12,492 bases of DNA from Halanaerobiales bacterium (GCA_016278415.1 JADQBV010000125.1:1-12492), one strand, 5' to 3'; positions 1 to 7,618 are shown, counted from the first letter of the stretch. Numbers and translations are program-made. The notes: generated by a model from the letters alone, not told the origin.

Positions 1-1276
1 AATTAATAAACTGACGTGCTGTTCTTCCGGAACGGCCATGGTGCCATTTTTCCCACTTTAAAGCCTGGTCAATAAGTTCTTTTTCCGGTACATATAAGTT
101 ACATTTTACAGCTAAGCTTTTTACTATTTCCAAATATTCTTGCTGATCTGGTGATAGATACGTTATAGTAATACCAAACCTCTCTGACAATGATAATTTC
201 TCCTGTTGTGCATCAGAGCTATGTATATCGGCATCGTTTCTATCTTGCCATTTTTCCCTAATAATATGCTTTCTATTTGTAGTAGCATAAAAAATTACAT
301 TTTCTGGTTTTTCTTCTATGCCACCTTCCATTACTGCCTTTAAATACTTATAATCAGTCTCAAAGTCTTCAAATGATAAATCATCCATAAATATAATAAA
401 GTATAGTCCTCTTCTTTTTAATGTATCTATTATTTGAGGTATTGATTTAATTTGACCTTTAGTAATCTCTACTAATCTTATACCACTATCTGAAAACATA
501 TTAATTAACGCCTTAACAGATGAGGATTTGCCTGTGCCGCTATCACCATATAATAATACATTGTTGGCTTCATTCCCGTCCAGAAATATAGCCGTATTCT
601 CGATCAACTTTTCTTTTTGTTTATCATATCCAATAATATCATCAAATTTAATCTTTCCAGTATCTGCTATACCAAGTAAACCACTATCTTCATCCCAGCG
701 AAATGATGAATATTTACATAAATCCCCACAACCACAAGTATTATAATAATTTGCTAAATTCTCTATAATATGATCTACTTTTTCTTTGACAAAACTCTGT
801 TTTAGTCTCCTTAGATTACTCTGTAGTGGATTAAGATTACTGGTACTATTGCTAGTATAATAGTGACTGATAAAACTCAGTTCCTCTACTCCTATTATGA
901 TACCTATATCAGCTAAGCTAAATTTGAAAATTTCTTTTAAGATATTTAAATCATGGATAGCAACTTGATAAAGACTTGGATTTAAGTTATAACCACTCTT
1001 TTCACAGGCTAAAGTAAAGGAATTCTTGTCTGTTGCAATTAATTGCAGGAGATAATTTTTTAATAAATCACCTTGAAATTTTTCTTGCTCAGCAATACTA
1101 ATTAATTCATAACAAATTTGATAATATGTATTAATATGTTCATCACTAATACAATTATCTAAAGATATAACTAAAGAACGTATTCTTTTAAAGATATTGT
1201 CGTGAAGGATTTCACGATATACAAGTAATTTCTCCATTTTTGAAAAACTTAATTTAAGAATATCTAACTGACTCAT
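1..1276 (-). CDS. DUF815-family AAA-type ATPase (3' end cut by window edge)
   Basis: Translating the minus strand from an ATG at 1276 gives 425 residues without a stop before the window edge. A GGAG Shine-Dalgarno lies 11 bases upstream of the ATG. The N-terminal ~190 residues are mostly helical and unassigned. The P-loop is near residue 244 (GDSGTGKSS) and a Walker B-like strand near 295 (FIIFMDDLSFED). A sensor-like ATTN follows, and the visible end reads GRSGRTARQFIN. This is the pattern of the DUF815/AAA family, in which that last motif is close to the C-terminus, so only a few residues are probably missing. The biological role of DUF815 ATPases is not established; the protein is soluble and presumably cytosolic. 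A CxCxxxC cluster (C181, C183, C187) precedes the ATPase core. The upstream 220 bases are very AT-rich and show no convincing promoter. Family assignment is sure, function unknown. Confidence 0.88.
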   Translation of the reverse strand, partial: MSQLDILKLSFSKMEKLLVYREILHDNIFKRIRSLVISLDNCISDEHINTYYQICYELISIAEQEKFQGDLLKNYLLQLIATDKNSFTLACEKSGYNLNPSLYQVAIHDLNILKEIFKFSLADIGIIIGVEELSFISHYYTSNSTSNLNPLQSNLRRLKQSFVKEKVDHIIENLANYYNTCGCGDLCKYSSFRWDEDSGLLGIADTGKIKFDDIIGYDKQKEKLIENTAIFLDGNEANNVLLYGDSGTGKSSSVKALINMFSDSGIRLVEITKGQIKSIPQIIDTLKRRGLYFIIFMDDLSFEDFETDYKYLKAVMEGGIEEKPENVIFYATTNRKHIIREKWQDRNDADIHSSDAQQEKLSLSERFGITITYLSPDQQEYLEIVKSLAVKCNLYVPEKELIDQALKWEKWHHGRSGRTARQFIN

Positions 1277-1497
1277 AATTACTTCATCTCCAATTTCATT
1301 TCTGCAATATTTTTTTGATAAGATTTAAATTGTTAATTTATAAAATATTTTATTAGTAAAATATAATTTCTGAAAAGTAAAAAAATCTACCAATAATAAT
1401 TATATTCTTTATCAAATTTTTCATAAATTGTATAGCTATATTTTATCATATTTTTCCACTAATTTTCAAGTATTCACTAAATTACGACAATTTTATT

Positions 1498-2454
1498 TTA
1501 AAATTCATACTTTATTCTTAACAAATCGTAAACATTCTGATCAGCTATTCCATCAACTTTTAAATCAAACTGTGCTTCTAATTCCTTGACAGCCACATTT
1601 GTTGCTGCATTATATGTTCCATCAAGATAGGCATGGTAAAAATTTTCTTTCCTTAATTTTTCTTGTAGTTCCATAACATCATAACCAATATTCTCTAACT
1701 TTAAAGTGTTCTTAATTATTACATCAGGTTTTGGACCAATTATTTTAACTTTGGTATTTAACTCTATCCAATCGAAAATTTCTTCTACATATTCATTATG
1801 CAATCTTATACAGCCATGACTTGCAGCAACACCTATTTCCCATGGCTTATTGGTACCATGTATTCCATAGACACCCCAGGGCACATTCAAGCCCATCCAG
1901 CGGCTTCCCAGTGGACCATCATCAATTCTTTTATACTTGTTTTTAATATACCACTCACCTACTGGTGAAGGAGTCTCTTTTTTACCGATAGTTACAGGGT
2001 ATTTTTTATAAGGCTCCCCATCGGAAAATAAAATTAAAGTTCTATTATCTAAATTTATAGTTATACTTAATTCTCCCTGAGGCTGTTTACCTTTACGTGA
2101 TGTGATTTTTGAATCTGATAAATGGCCCAGTATATTCCAAGTGTTTTTATCAACTATTCCACTTACTTTAAGTCGATATGCCTGCTGAAATTCCTTAACA
2201 GCTTTATCTGTTAAAAAACCAAATTGACCATCTATCTTACCGTGATAGTATGCTAATTCTTTTAAGCGCTTTTGTAATGCCTCTACATCCTTACCTTCTA
2301 ATACAGGGTCTTCTAATTTTATAATTCTATCTTCTTCACACTCACATGGATGGCTTGCTTTTACGATTTCATCTATAAGAAATAGCTGACTTAAAAATAT
2401 TAATAGAAAACAAATTAATACCTGAGTTTTTCTTTTATGCCTAATTTTATTCAC
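1498..2454 (-). CDS. L,D-transpeptidase (YkuD) with two peptidoglycan-binding domains
   Basis: A 318-residue exported cell-wall enzyme. It starts at GTG with AAGGGGG seven bases upstream, a strong site that fixes the start. Residues 12-28 form an N-terminal hydrophobic signal or anchor. Residues ~52-110 are a PG_binding_1 domain (DVEALQKRLKELAYY, then DKAVKEFQ). Residues ~129-240 are the YkuD catalytic domain, with the HG motif at 199-200 and SHGCIRLHN at 212-220. C215 is the predicted nucleophile, with H213 and R217 beside it. A second PG-binding repeat occupies residues ~255-314. The family forms 3-3 crosslinks or otherwise trims and links peptide stems in peptidoglycan using the cysteine. 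The flanking domains would hold the enzyme on the wall. In spore-formers related proteins act on vegetative wall or on spore cortex; the sequence does not decide which. It is transcribed alone, with a terminator for the upstream operon ahead of it. Confidence 0.95.
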   Translation of the reverse strand: MNKIRHKRKTQVLICFLLIFLSQLFLIDEIVKASHPCECEEDRIIKLEDPVLEGKDVEALQKRLKELAYYHGKIDGQFGFLTDKAVKEFQQAYRLKVSGIVDKNTWNILGHLSDSKITSRKGKQPQGELSITINLDNRTLILFSDGEPYKKYPVTIGKKETPSPVGEWYIKNKYKRIDDGPLGSRWMGLNVPWGVYGIHGTNKPWEIGVAASHGCIRLHNEYVEEIFDWIELNTKVKIIGPKPDVIIKNTLKLENIGYDVMELQEKLRKENFYHAYLDGTYNAATNVAVKELEAQFDLKVDGIADQNVYDLLRIKYEF

Positions 2455-2574
2455 TATAATCCCCCTTAAAAAACTACTGGCTTATTTTATAAAAATATAT
2501 ACATATAACTCTTCTCATTACTATTAACTCACTAAAGTTTATTAGGAACGACGTATTAAGAAATTTCCTTATAT

Positions 2575-2603
2575 ATAATATATATAATATGCGATAAGGC
2601 CAA
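2575..2603 (-). promoter_or_regulatory. Candidate promoter for the L,D-transpeptidase gene
   Basis: On the minus strand TTGGCC (2603-2598) and TATTAT (2580-2575) are separated by 17 bases, 4/6 and 5/6 matches to the sigma-A consensus. They lie just after the terminator of the ABC operon and leave a leader of about 115 bases. The area is so rich in TATATA that chance matches are likely. Confidence 0.35.
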
Positions 2604-2616
2604 TAATTATTTGAGT

Positions 2617-2656
2617 AAAAAAAGCCCTTATATACGGATTGTATAAAAGGACTTTT
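2617..2656 (-). terminator. Rho-independent terminator of the ABC importer operon
   Basis: On the minus strand a 16-base arm (2656-2641) pairs with 2635-2620 around a 5-base loop. There are 15 pairs, counting one U-G wobble, and a single U-U mismatch. Seven U residues follow immediately. The wobble pairs only in the minus-strand RNA, which fits a terminator 77 bases past the permease stop codon. Confidence 0.88.
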
Positions 2657-2732
2657 CGAAAATGTTGAAACTTATTTAATTAAAACTACTTTCTGCCATT
2701 ATTAAAAAGATTGAGTAGATGAAAGCAATATC

Positions 2733-3578
2733 CTAACTTACATTTACCCAGCCACACAATTTATTTTCCATATAATCTATTAATTTAAAGAGACTTAAAC
2801 CCATGATACTTAAAGCCAATATCCCACTGAACATTCCTAGGTAATCAACTGTTGACCAACTATTCATTATAAAATAACCAATACCATACCTAGTAGCGAA
2901 GTTCTCAGCAAAAAAAAGTACTGCTACACTTGTACCAACACTTATTCTTAAAGATGTTAGGATTTTAGGTAATATAGCAGGAATAATCATGTGTTGGTAG
3001 ATCTGCAATTTACTCATACCTAAAGACTGAACTGAGTAAAATAATTCTTTACTTAAGCCCTTAACAGCATCCCTAGTAGTAACGATAATTTGAAATATAA
3101 TTATTATCGTTATTAATATTATTTTTGGCAAATTCCCTAAACCTAATAAAATCATCAAAACTGGTAAAAAGGCTATTTTAGGTATTGGATAGACAATATA
3201 AACAACTGGGGTAAATAAACTATCAAAATGTTTATTCATACCTAATAAAAGACCAAAGATAACACCAAAAATTAATGATATAAAGATTGCAGCTATAATC
3301 CTTACTAAACTGCTGATTAAATGAACAAGTAATATATTCGGGAAGATCATCAAGAAATGATAAATGGTTTGCTGTGGACTGGGGACTACTGCCGATTGTA
3401 ATAAGTAATGTAGTATATACCAAAATAACATGACCATAAATGAACCATATATAGTCCTATTTGTTAAAATATATTTAAATATATCATTAATTGATAATAT
3501 AGCTTTATTACCTTTACCTTTATCTTTACCTTTAATTTCTTTTTGAAATAACAAATCTCTCATTCCTTTTCCAGACAT
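2733..3578 (-). CDS. ABC importer permease, nitrate/sulfonate/taurine type
   Basis: A 281-residue inner-membrane permease of the BPD_transp_1 fold. After a Lys/Gly-rich cytosolic N-terminus (residues 14-25) comes a first membrane segment (~42-62). The VPSPQQT motif, common in SsuC/TauC-like permeases, follows, then about five more hydrophobic segments. The EAA loop that docks on the ATPase is visible as SLGMSKLQIYQHMIIPAILP (about residues 185-204). The ATG at 3578 has AGAGG seven bases upstream and lies inside the ATPase gene (19-base overlap). An alternative ATG at 3563 would overlap the ATPase stop as ATGA but has its purine-rich stretch too close. This is the last gene of the importer operon. 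The substrate cannot be read from the sequence. Confidence 0.93.
   Translation of the reverse strand: MSGKGMRDLLFQKEIKGKDKGKGNKAILSINDIFKYILTNRTIYGSFMVMLFWYILHYLLQSAVVPSPQQTIYHFLMIFPNILLVHLISSLVRIIAAIFISLIFGVIFGLLLGMNKHFDSLFTPVVYIVYPIPKIAFLPVLMILLGLGNLPKIILITIIIIFQIIVTTRDAVKGLSKELFYSVQSLGMSKLQIYQHMIIPAILPKILTSLRISVGTSVAVLFFAENFATRYGIGYFIMNSWSTVDYLGMFSGILALSIMGLSLFKLIDYMENKLCGWVNVS
3510..3533 (-). repeat. Four-copy hexamer repeat inside the permease gene
   Basis: Four tandem copies of ACCTTT (one is ATCTTT) on the plus strand encode the Lys-Gly/Lys-Asp tract KGKDKGKG near the permease N-terminus. Because the unit is six bases, copy-number change would keep the reading frame. Confidence 0.8.
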
Positions 3579-4300
3579 TTTCTAACCTCTAAGCAGACCT
3601 TATAAAAGTCCATTTTTTCTCGTAATGATTCATCTCCAAAGTATGGATTATCAAGCACTTGCTTAATACCAGCATTTTTCATTACAACAATCTTTTGACC
3701 AAGAAAAACAGCCTCAGCAATATTATGTGTAACCATTATAACAGTCATAGGGGTTTGTTTGTAAATTTTCAATACCAAATTCTGTAAGTGTTCTTTAGTA
3801 ATGGCATCAAGGGCAGAAGACGGTTCATCCATTAGTAATAAATCTGGGGCAATAGCTAAAGCCCTTCCAATAGCCACCCTTTGACGCTGTCCACCACTTA
3901 GCTGTGTCGGGTATTTATCTTGATATTCTGAAACGCTAAGTTTTAGCAGTATATCATCTACTATTTGATTTGTTATTTCTGGAGATTGGCCTCTTACCTT
4001 TAATCCTAAAGCTACATTTTGTCTAGTAGTCTTCCATGGTAGCAAGCCATAATTTTGCAGTATTAATCCTGTTTGCAGTCTAATACCATCTTGCCTTTCA
4101 CCAAATATATTTATATTACCTTTATCAGCTTTTAATAAGCCGGCTAGTGCATATATTAATGTAGTTTTACCACATCCTGAAGGTCCAATAATAGCACAGG
4201 TACTATTCTTTTTGATTTCTAAATTTATATTTTCTATTGCTAATTCTTCTTCTACACCATCAGCATTATAGCTGATAGAAAGATCATTTATCTCTATCAT
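3560..4300 (-). CDS. ABC importer ATP-binding protein, SsuB/TauB-like
   Basis: A 246-residue cytosolic ATPase that powers the importer, complete in its motifs. These are Walker A GPSGCGKT (39-46), Q-loop glutamine 82, signature LSGGQ (134-138), Walker B LLLMDEP (154-160), D-loop SALD (162-165) and H-loop His192. The GLLPWKTTRQN stretch after the Q-loop is typical of nitrate/sulfonate/taurine-class ATPases. Its ATG shares one base with the stop codon of the lipoprotein gene (TAATG), and its own 3' end overlaps the permease gene. Expression is therefore likely translationally coupled along the operon. The family is certain; the transported ligand is not. Confidence 0.96.
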   Translation of the reverse strand: MIEINDLSISYNADGVEEELAIENINLEIKKNSTCAIIGPSGCGKTTLIYALAGLLKADKGNINIFGERQDGIRLQTGLILQNYGLLPWKTTRQNVALGLKVRGQSPEITNQIVDDILLKLSVSEYQDKYPTQLSGGQRQRVAIGRALAIAPDLLLMDEPSSALDAITKEHLQNLVLKIYKQTPMTVIMVTHNIAEAVFLGQKIVVMKNAGIKQVLDNPYFGDESLREKMDFYKVCLEVRKCLEKE

Positions 4301-5205
4301 TACTCTAAGAACTTCCTTTCAATCATATCAGAATATGCTATATCTATTTCCTTACCCTGTACATCTTCAACCCAATTAACAATTTTATTCATATATTCTT
4401 GATCAGGAATTCTAGCAAAATGATACTCTGGCATAACAATCATATCTTTAATATCACTCTTTAATTCCAGACGGCTTATTAAAATATCACGAGCTAGACT
4501 ATCATCTTCCTGTATCTCCTTAACTGCCTTATTGAATGCTTGATGGAACAATTTAATGGCTTTTCCCTTATTCTCTATAGCAATATCAGTAAAAACCATT
4601 GCTTCAGGCATAAAATCATCCTGATTTTCATATACCCTTTTCTTTACACCGCGCAACTGACCCATTGATGCCATAGGTTCTGGTATTATCGCCATATCCA
4701 TCTGCCCTGCAACTAACATCTCCAATCTAGTTGGAATAGCAGGTATAAAGAGCTTGTCCATTTTATATTTATCAGCCAAGAATTCCTCAGATAAGAAATT
4801 TGATACACTAACCTCCATCATCCCGATTTTAATTTCTTCCTTTTCCTGAAAATCTTTTCTAAGTAAAAAAGGAAAACTACCATCAGTGCTAGTTGTTATT
4901 TTTATATCAAAACCATTTTGCACATTATTAACAAAAGCAATCAAATCAGTCATAGTACCATCAAGTTCACCACTCTGTAAGGCGCTCTGCCTATTATTGG
5001 CATTTCTATATACTTGTATCTCCATCTTCAACCCTAGTTCTTCATAATAACCCTGTTCATCTGCAAGTAATATTGGAGCAGAATCCACTGCTGGCATAAT
5101 ACCTATTTTAAGTGAAAGTTCTTCATTATTGGCTTCATTAGCACATCCTGAAAATAATAGCGTAAGAGAAATAAATACTGTAATTAATAAAAAACCTTTC
5201 TTCAT
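4300..5205 (-). CDS. Substrate-binding lipoprotein of ABC importer (NMT1/TauA-like)
   Basis: The first gene of the importer operon, encoding the extracellular ligand-binding lipoprotein. I start it at the ATG at 5205 (MKKGFLLITVFIS), giving 301 residues, because AAAGGA lies 11 bases upstream. An in-frame ATG at 5217 has that purine stretch directly against it and would add four residues. A short positively charged start and hydrophobic core end in a lipobox-like LFSGC, whose Cys is the predicted lipidated residue. The mature part begins KIGIMPAVDSAPILLADEQGYY. It later shows the pattern of type-2 periplasmic-binding proteins of the NMT1 class (DGTMTD; VAGQMDMAIIPEP). That class binds small organic compounds such as sulfonates, thiamine precursors or nitrate. 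No enzyme gene nearby indicates the ligand. Confidence 0.9.
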   Translation of the reverse strand: MKKGFLLITVFISLTLLFSGCANEANNEELSLKIGIMPAVDSAPILLADEQGYYEELGLKMEIQVYRNANNRQSALQSGELDGTMTDLIAFVNNVQNGFDIKITTSTDGSFPFLLRKDFQEKEEIKIGMMEVSVSNFLSEEFLADKYKMDKLFIPAIPTRLEMLVAGQMDMAIIPEPMASMGQLRGVKKRVYENQDDFMPEAMVFTDIAIENKGKAIKLFHQAFNKAVKEIQEDDSLARDILISRLELKSDIKDMIVMPEYHFARIPDQEYMNKIVNWVEDVQGKEIDIAYSDMIERKFLE

Positions 5206-5364
5206 TATAAAACCCATCCTTTTTATTTGATATTTTTATCAGCATCGAATATCTTTGCCTGTAAACTAGTAAATTTACGTGAAAACAACCTATAATTAAC
5301 GGTAACAGATGTCCTGACAATTCATAACTATGTACATATAAATATACAAGATACTTCCTTTATA

Positions 5365-5393
5365 ATTATATAGTCTACAAATAAAAATAGCAA
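5365..5393 (-). promoter_or_regulatory. Candidate sigma-A promoter for the ABC importer operon
   Basis: On the minus strand TTGCTA (5393-5388, 4/6) and a perfect TATAAT (5370-5365) are separated by exactly 17 bases. Transcription from here would give a leader of about 150 bases before the lipoprotein start. Confidence 0.5.
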
Positions 5394-5518
5394 TATCCAA
5401 TAAAGAAGACTTGCGTAAAAGGTGTATTTGTGTAATAATTATGTATGTCATTTTTAAAACTAAAATGCCTTTATTAACTCTTATGATTACTTTAAATCTT
5501 TAAAAAATGATGTTCTAA

Positions 5519-5549
5519 TTGACAGATGGATTTGAATTTATAATACTAT
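5519..5549 (+). promoter_or_regulatory. Candidate promoter for the UbiA-family gene
   Basis: A perfect TTGACA at 5519-5524 is followed by TACTAT at 5544-5549 (19-base spacer, 4/6). A perfect TATAAT at 5539-5544 is also present, but with only a 14-base spacer. The -35 is convincing; the exact -10 is unclear. The leader would be about 55 bases. Confidence 0.5.
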
Positions 5550-5610
5550 ATCGAAAATGATGATATTTTAAACTTATATACTCTAATTCGAAACTGAAGG
5601 AGGAGAATAA

Positions 5611-6555
5611 ATGAATACAAGTAATCTTCAAATAGATAATGACTTAATAAACAACATACCTAGCCTATTAAAGGATATCTGGCGTGCCTCTCGTCCACTA
5701 TCACTGACATTAGCTTTATACTCTACTACTCTAGGTATAGTAATTGCACACTTAGAGGGAAACTTATTCTCTGGAAATTTATCTCGTGATCTCTGCTTGA
5801 TTTTTTTGGTAACTATTGCTGGTCTTGCAGTTCAAACTGCGACTAATTTCATAAATGATTATTTTGAATGTGAAATAAAATATGTATCATACCGCTCACA
5901 AGGGAAGAAAAGACACTCTTTCCTGGGTCAAAAGAGATCCAGTTTTGATATTCTAATTTTTATACTCGGTATAGCCTGTTTTGCAATCACAGGGATTATA
6001 GGTTTATACCTAGTTCATCTGACGACTACTCGCTTAGTAATTATAGGTTTCCTTGGAATGATTGGGGGATATTCTTATACAGGTGAGCCAATTGTCTACA
6101 AAAAAAGAGGTCTAGGAATGCCACTATCATTTTTACTAATGGGACCTTTAATGGTATATGGAAGCTATCTTGTCTTTGCAGAACAATTTTCCTGGAGCCC
6201 GATTATACTAGGAATGCCAGTAAGTCTTATGATTCCAATGTTAATGCTTAGTAATGAAATAAGAGACTATAAAAGGGACCAAGAATGGAATATAAAGACC
6301 CTTACTGTTCGTTTAGGTTACAAGATAGGTAAATCTCTATATTTATTACTACTCATCACTTCATATGCCTTGATTTTACTTTATGTAATACTGGGTATGA
6401 TTCCTATTTCAACACTGTTAACTTTTCTTACCATACCACTAGCAATTAAATCATATAAAACTGTTTCTCACGCAAAGAAGAATGGTGTACCAATAACAAA
6501 CAAACTCCACTTAAGCTTTGGTATAATTACTATACTAACAATGATATTTGACTAG
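5611..6555 (+). CDS. UbiA-family prenyltransferase, MenA-like, with altered first motif
   Basis: A 314-residue polytopic membrane protein starting at ATG after AAGGAGG with a seven-base spacer. It has about eight to nine hydrophobic segments. UbiA enzymes move a polyprenyl group from its diphosphate onto an aromatic acceptor, using Mg2+ held by two Asp-rich motifs. The second motif is intact (NEIRDYKRD followed by KTLTVRLG), and GGYSYTGEP plus the GLGMPLSFLLMGPL stretch recall MenA-type enzymes. The first motif, normally NDxxDxxxD, reads NDYFECEIK from N82. The second Asp is replaced by Glu86 and the third by Lys90, with an extra Glu88. The loop after it also lacks the usual Gly/Asp pattern. 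The gene is alone, with its own promoter and terminator. No menaquinone or other quinone genes are nearby, so the acceptor is unknown. Family is secure, MenA function only possible. Confidence 0.85.
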   Translation: MNTSNLQIDNDLINNIPSLLKDIWRASRPLSLTLALYSTTLGIVIAHLEGNLFSGNLSRDLCLIFLVTIAGLAVQTATNFINDYFECEIKYVSYRSQGKKRHSFLGQKRSSFDILIFILGIACFAITGIIGLYLVHLTTTRLVIIGFLGMIGGYSYTGEPIVYKKRGLGMPLSFLLMGPLMVYGSYLVFAEQFSWSPIILGMPVSLMIPMLMLSNEIRDYKRDQEWNIKTLTVRLGYKIGKSLYLLLLITSYALILLYVILGMIPISTLLTFLTIPLAIKSYKTVSHAKKNGVPITNKLHLSFGIITILTMIFD

Positions 6556-6665
6556 TAGTATATTAATATATTACTCAAAGAAATGTTTGTAAATATCAAT
6601 GAATATAAGCAATTGATATAAAGAAAATTCAGGTATATTTATCAAATATAATATGTAATAATAGA

Positions 6666-6714
6666 ACCTCCTATCAAGTTATTTCTTTTATAACTTAGAT
6701 AAGAGGTCTTTTTT
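6666..6714 (+). terminator. Rho-independent terminator of the UbiA-family gene
   Basis: An arm starting ACCTC at 6666 pairs with the arm ending GAGGT at 6707. The stem has about 16 pairs with one C-A mismatch and one bulged base. Six T residues follow at 6709-6714. It lies about 110 bases past the UbiA stop codon. Confidence 0.87.
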
Positions 6715-6940
6715 ATACCCATTTTTTTGAGCAATTTTTTAGTGATTTATCTTTGCTTAAAATATTTTCTTAAATGACTTTTTTAAAAAAAGACAATGTA
6801 AAGACTTAGCATCTAGTATCCATTATAATTGCTTATGGTATTTTTTGACTATGCTAAATTATATTTATAAAAATCATAATTAGACAAACAATATGTGTAT
6901 GAGAAACAACTACAAAGGAAAACTATTATTAAAATATAAT
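6715..6940. other. AT-rich leader region ahead of the spore coat gene pair
   Basis: No gene is visible. A TTGACT at 6845-6850 and TATAAA at 6866-6871 are only 15 bases apart, so this is a weak sigma-A match. A sporulation sigma factor would be expected for coat genes. A CATAATTA at about 6874 loosely recalls the -10 of sigma-E or sigma-K promoters, but I do not consider it decisive. Confidence 0.4.
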
Positions 6941-6948
6941 GGAGGTGA
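6941..6948 (+). promoter_or_regulatory. Ribosome binding site that fixes a TTG start
   Basis: GGAGGTGA is close to the anti-Shine-Dalgarno complement. The in-frame ATG at 6939 overlaps it and cannot be the start. The TTG at 6954 is at ideal distance, while the next ATG at 6963 is too far. Confidence 0.8.
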
Positions 6949-6953
6949 TATAC

Positions 6954-7169
6954 TTGCGAGATATGTCTGATGCTGAATTACTAAGCCTAAGTGGATTATT
7001 AACTATGGAAAAAGACGGACTTGCTGTGGCTAGGGCTATGCAGCCCATAATATCAGATGATAAGTTGAAAACACAAGCAGAGTCAGCTGTCATGGCGGCA
7101 GAAAACAGGATTAAAGGTATCCAACAATTTATTAATGAGAATAAGATTAATCTAGAAGGAGTTGAATAA
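6954..7169 (+). CDS. Small helical protein paired with a CotF-family coat protein
   Basis: A 71-residue protein read from TTG at 6954 behind a strong GGAGGTGA site. It looks all-helical: a short N-terminal helix (MSDAELLSLSGLLTMEKDGLAVARAMQ, given here in part as residues 4-30 of the frame) and a second long helix around AESAVMAAENRIKGIQQFI. There are no Cys residues and no signal peptide. Its stop is four bases before the next ATG, so the two genes form one operon. It resembles one half of the ferritin-like helical fold seen in CotF-type coat proteins, and small coat-like proteins often come in such pairs in Clostridia. I infer a spore coat or coat-assembly role from position and helix pattern only. 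Confidence 0.72.
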   Translation: MRDMSDAELLSLSGLLTMEKDGLAVARAMQPIISDDKLKTQAESAVMAAENRIKGIQQFINENKINLEGVE

Positions 7170-7173
7170 ATAA

Positions 7174-7467
7174 ATGTCTATATTAGGAACCCAGGTAAAA
7201 GAAATAACAGATATTACAGATGATGTTATAGCCAACAATATGATTACTGCTGCAACAGGTAGCGCCAATGCCTACCTTAACGCAGCACTTGCAGCCCCTA
7301 CTCCTGAGTTTAGGACAATGTGCCAGGATACTTTAGGTACTATACTTGCAGGTCATGCACAACTATCAAAACTTGTTGCTGACCAGGGATGGGTAGATCC
7401 ATACGCTATGCCCGAACAACAATTATTAACCGCACTTGACAAATCAAAATCAGTAGTAGGAAGATAA
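7174..7467 (+). CDS. CotF-family spore coat protein
   Basis: A 97-residue protein with the Coat F (ferritin-like helical) pattern. An N-terminal helix (DDVIANNMITAATGSANAYL) is followed by APTPEFRTMCQDTLGTILAG and HAQLSKLVADQGWVDPYAMP. The family hallmarks are the Thr-Pro-Glu-hR turn, the conserved HxxL helix and a closing GWxxPYxxxEQ; all are present. It is shorter than the two-domain Bacillus CotF, as is common in Clostridia. AAGGAG ends 12 bases before the ATG, a little far, so coupling to the preceding gene is plausible. Proteins of this family are assembled onto the developing spore in the mother cell. This gene is the main evidence that the organism makes endospores. Confidence 0.88.
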   Translation: MSILGTQVKEITDITDDVIANNMITAATGSANAYLNAALAAPTPEFRTMCQDTLGTILAGHAQLSKLVADQGWVDPYAMPEQQLLTALDKSKSVVGR

Positions 7468-7539
7468 GTAATAGTAAAAATGAAATGAATAAAATGAATA
7501 AGAACCTGAATACAATAAAAATATAAGTTTTAAAATATA

Positions 7540-7560
7540 GGCCCCTTATTATTAGGGGCC
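7540..7560. terminator. Bidirectional terminator between convergent transcripts
   Basis: A perfect seven-base stem, GGCCCCT with AGGGGCC, closes a seven-base AT loop. T-rich tracts lie on both sides, better on the minus strand (TATATTTT). It separates the plus-strand coat genes from the minus-strand small ORFs. Confidence 0.75.
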
Positions 7561-7618
7561 CTACTTTATATTAGTCTTAACTTAATTTATATTTGCTTAG
7601 TTTAATTTATAATGTTAC

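Larger units (their letters stand above)
5206..5610. other. Divergent intergenic region between importer operon and UbiA gene
   Basis: About 400 bases of AT-rich DNA with promoters pointing both ways. The importer leader contains a dyad around 5261-5278 (GTAAA, eight bases, TTTAC, with ACTAGT inside) that could be an operator or leader hairpin. I looked for TPP, SAM, cobalamin and T-box signatures and recognised none. A short minus-strand frame at 5138-5320 overlaps the lipoprotein start and has no ribosome binding site, so I do not call it. Confidence 0.55.

Noticed and set aside
528..746. Plus-strand frame of 72 codons
   Set aside because: Antisense to the P-loop region of the DUF815 ATPase.
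2565..2600. TATATA tract as a replication or recombination site
   Set aside because: Simple AT-rich sequence with no DnaA boxes or paired repeats; better explained as promoter background.
3232..3423. Minus-strand frame of 63 codons
   Set aside because: Out-of-frame shadow inside the permease gene.
5138..5320. Minus-strand frame of 60 codons as an upstream leader peptide
   Set aside because: Overlaps the lipoprotein start out of frame and has no ribosome site.
5206..5365. Riboswitch in the importer leader
   Set aside because: No TPP, SAM, cobalamin or T-box consensus elements were recognised.
6575..6625. Inverted repeats (TATATTAATATA; TATCAAT with ATTGATA) as a terminator or attachment site
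   Set aside because: AT-only, no T tract and no mobile gene nearby; the true terminator is at 6666-6714.
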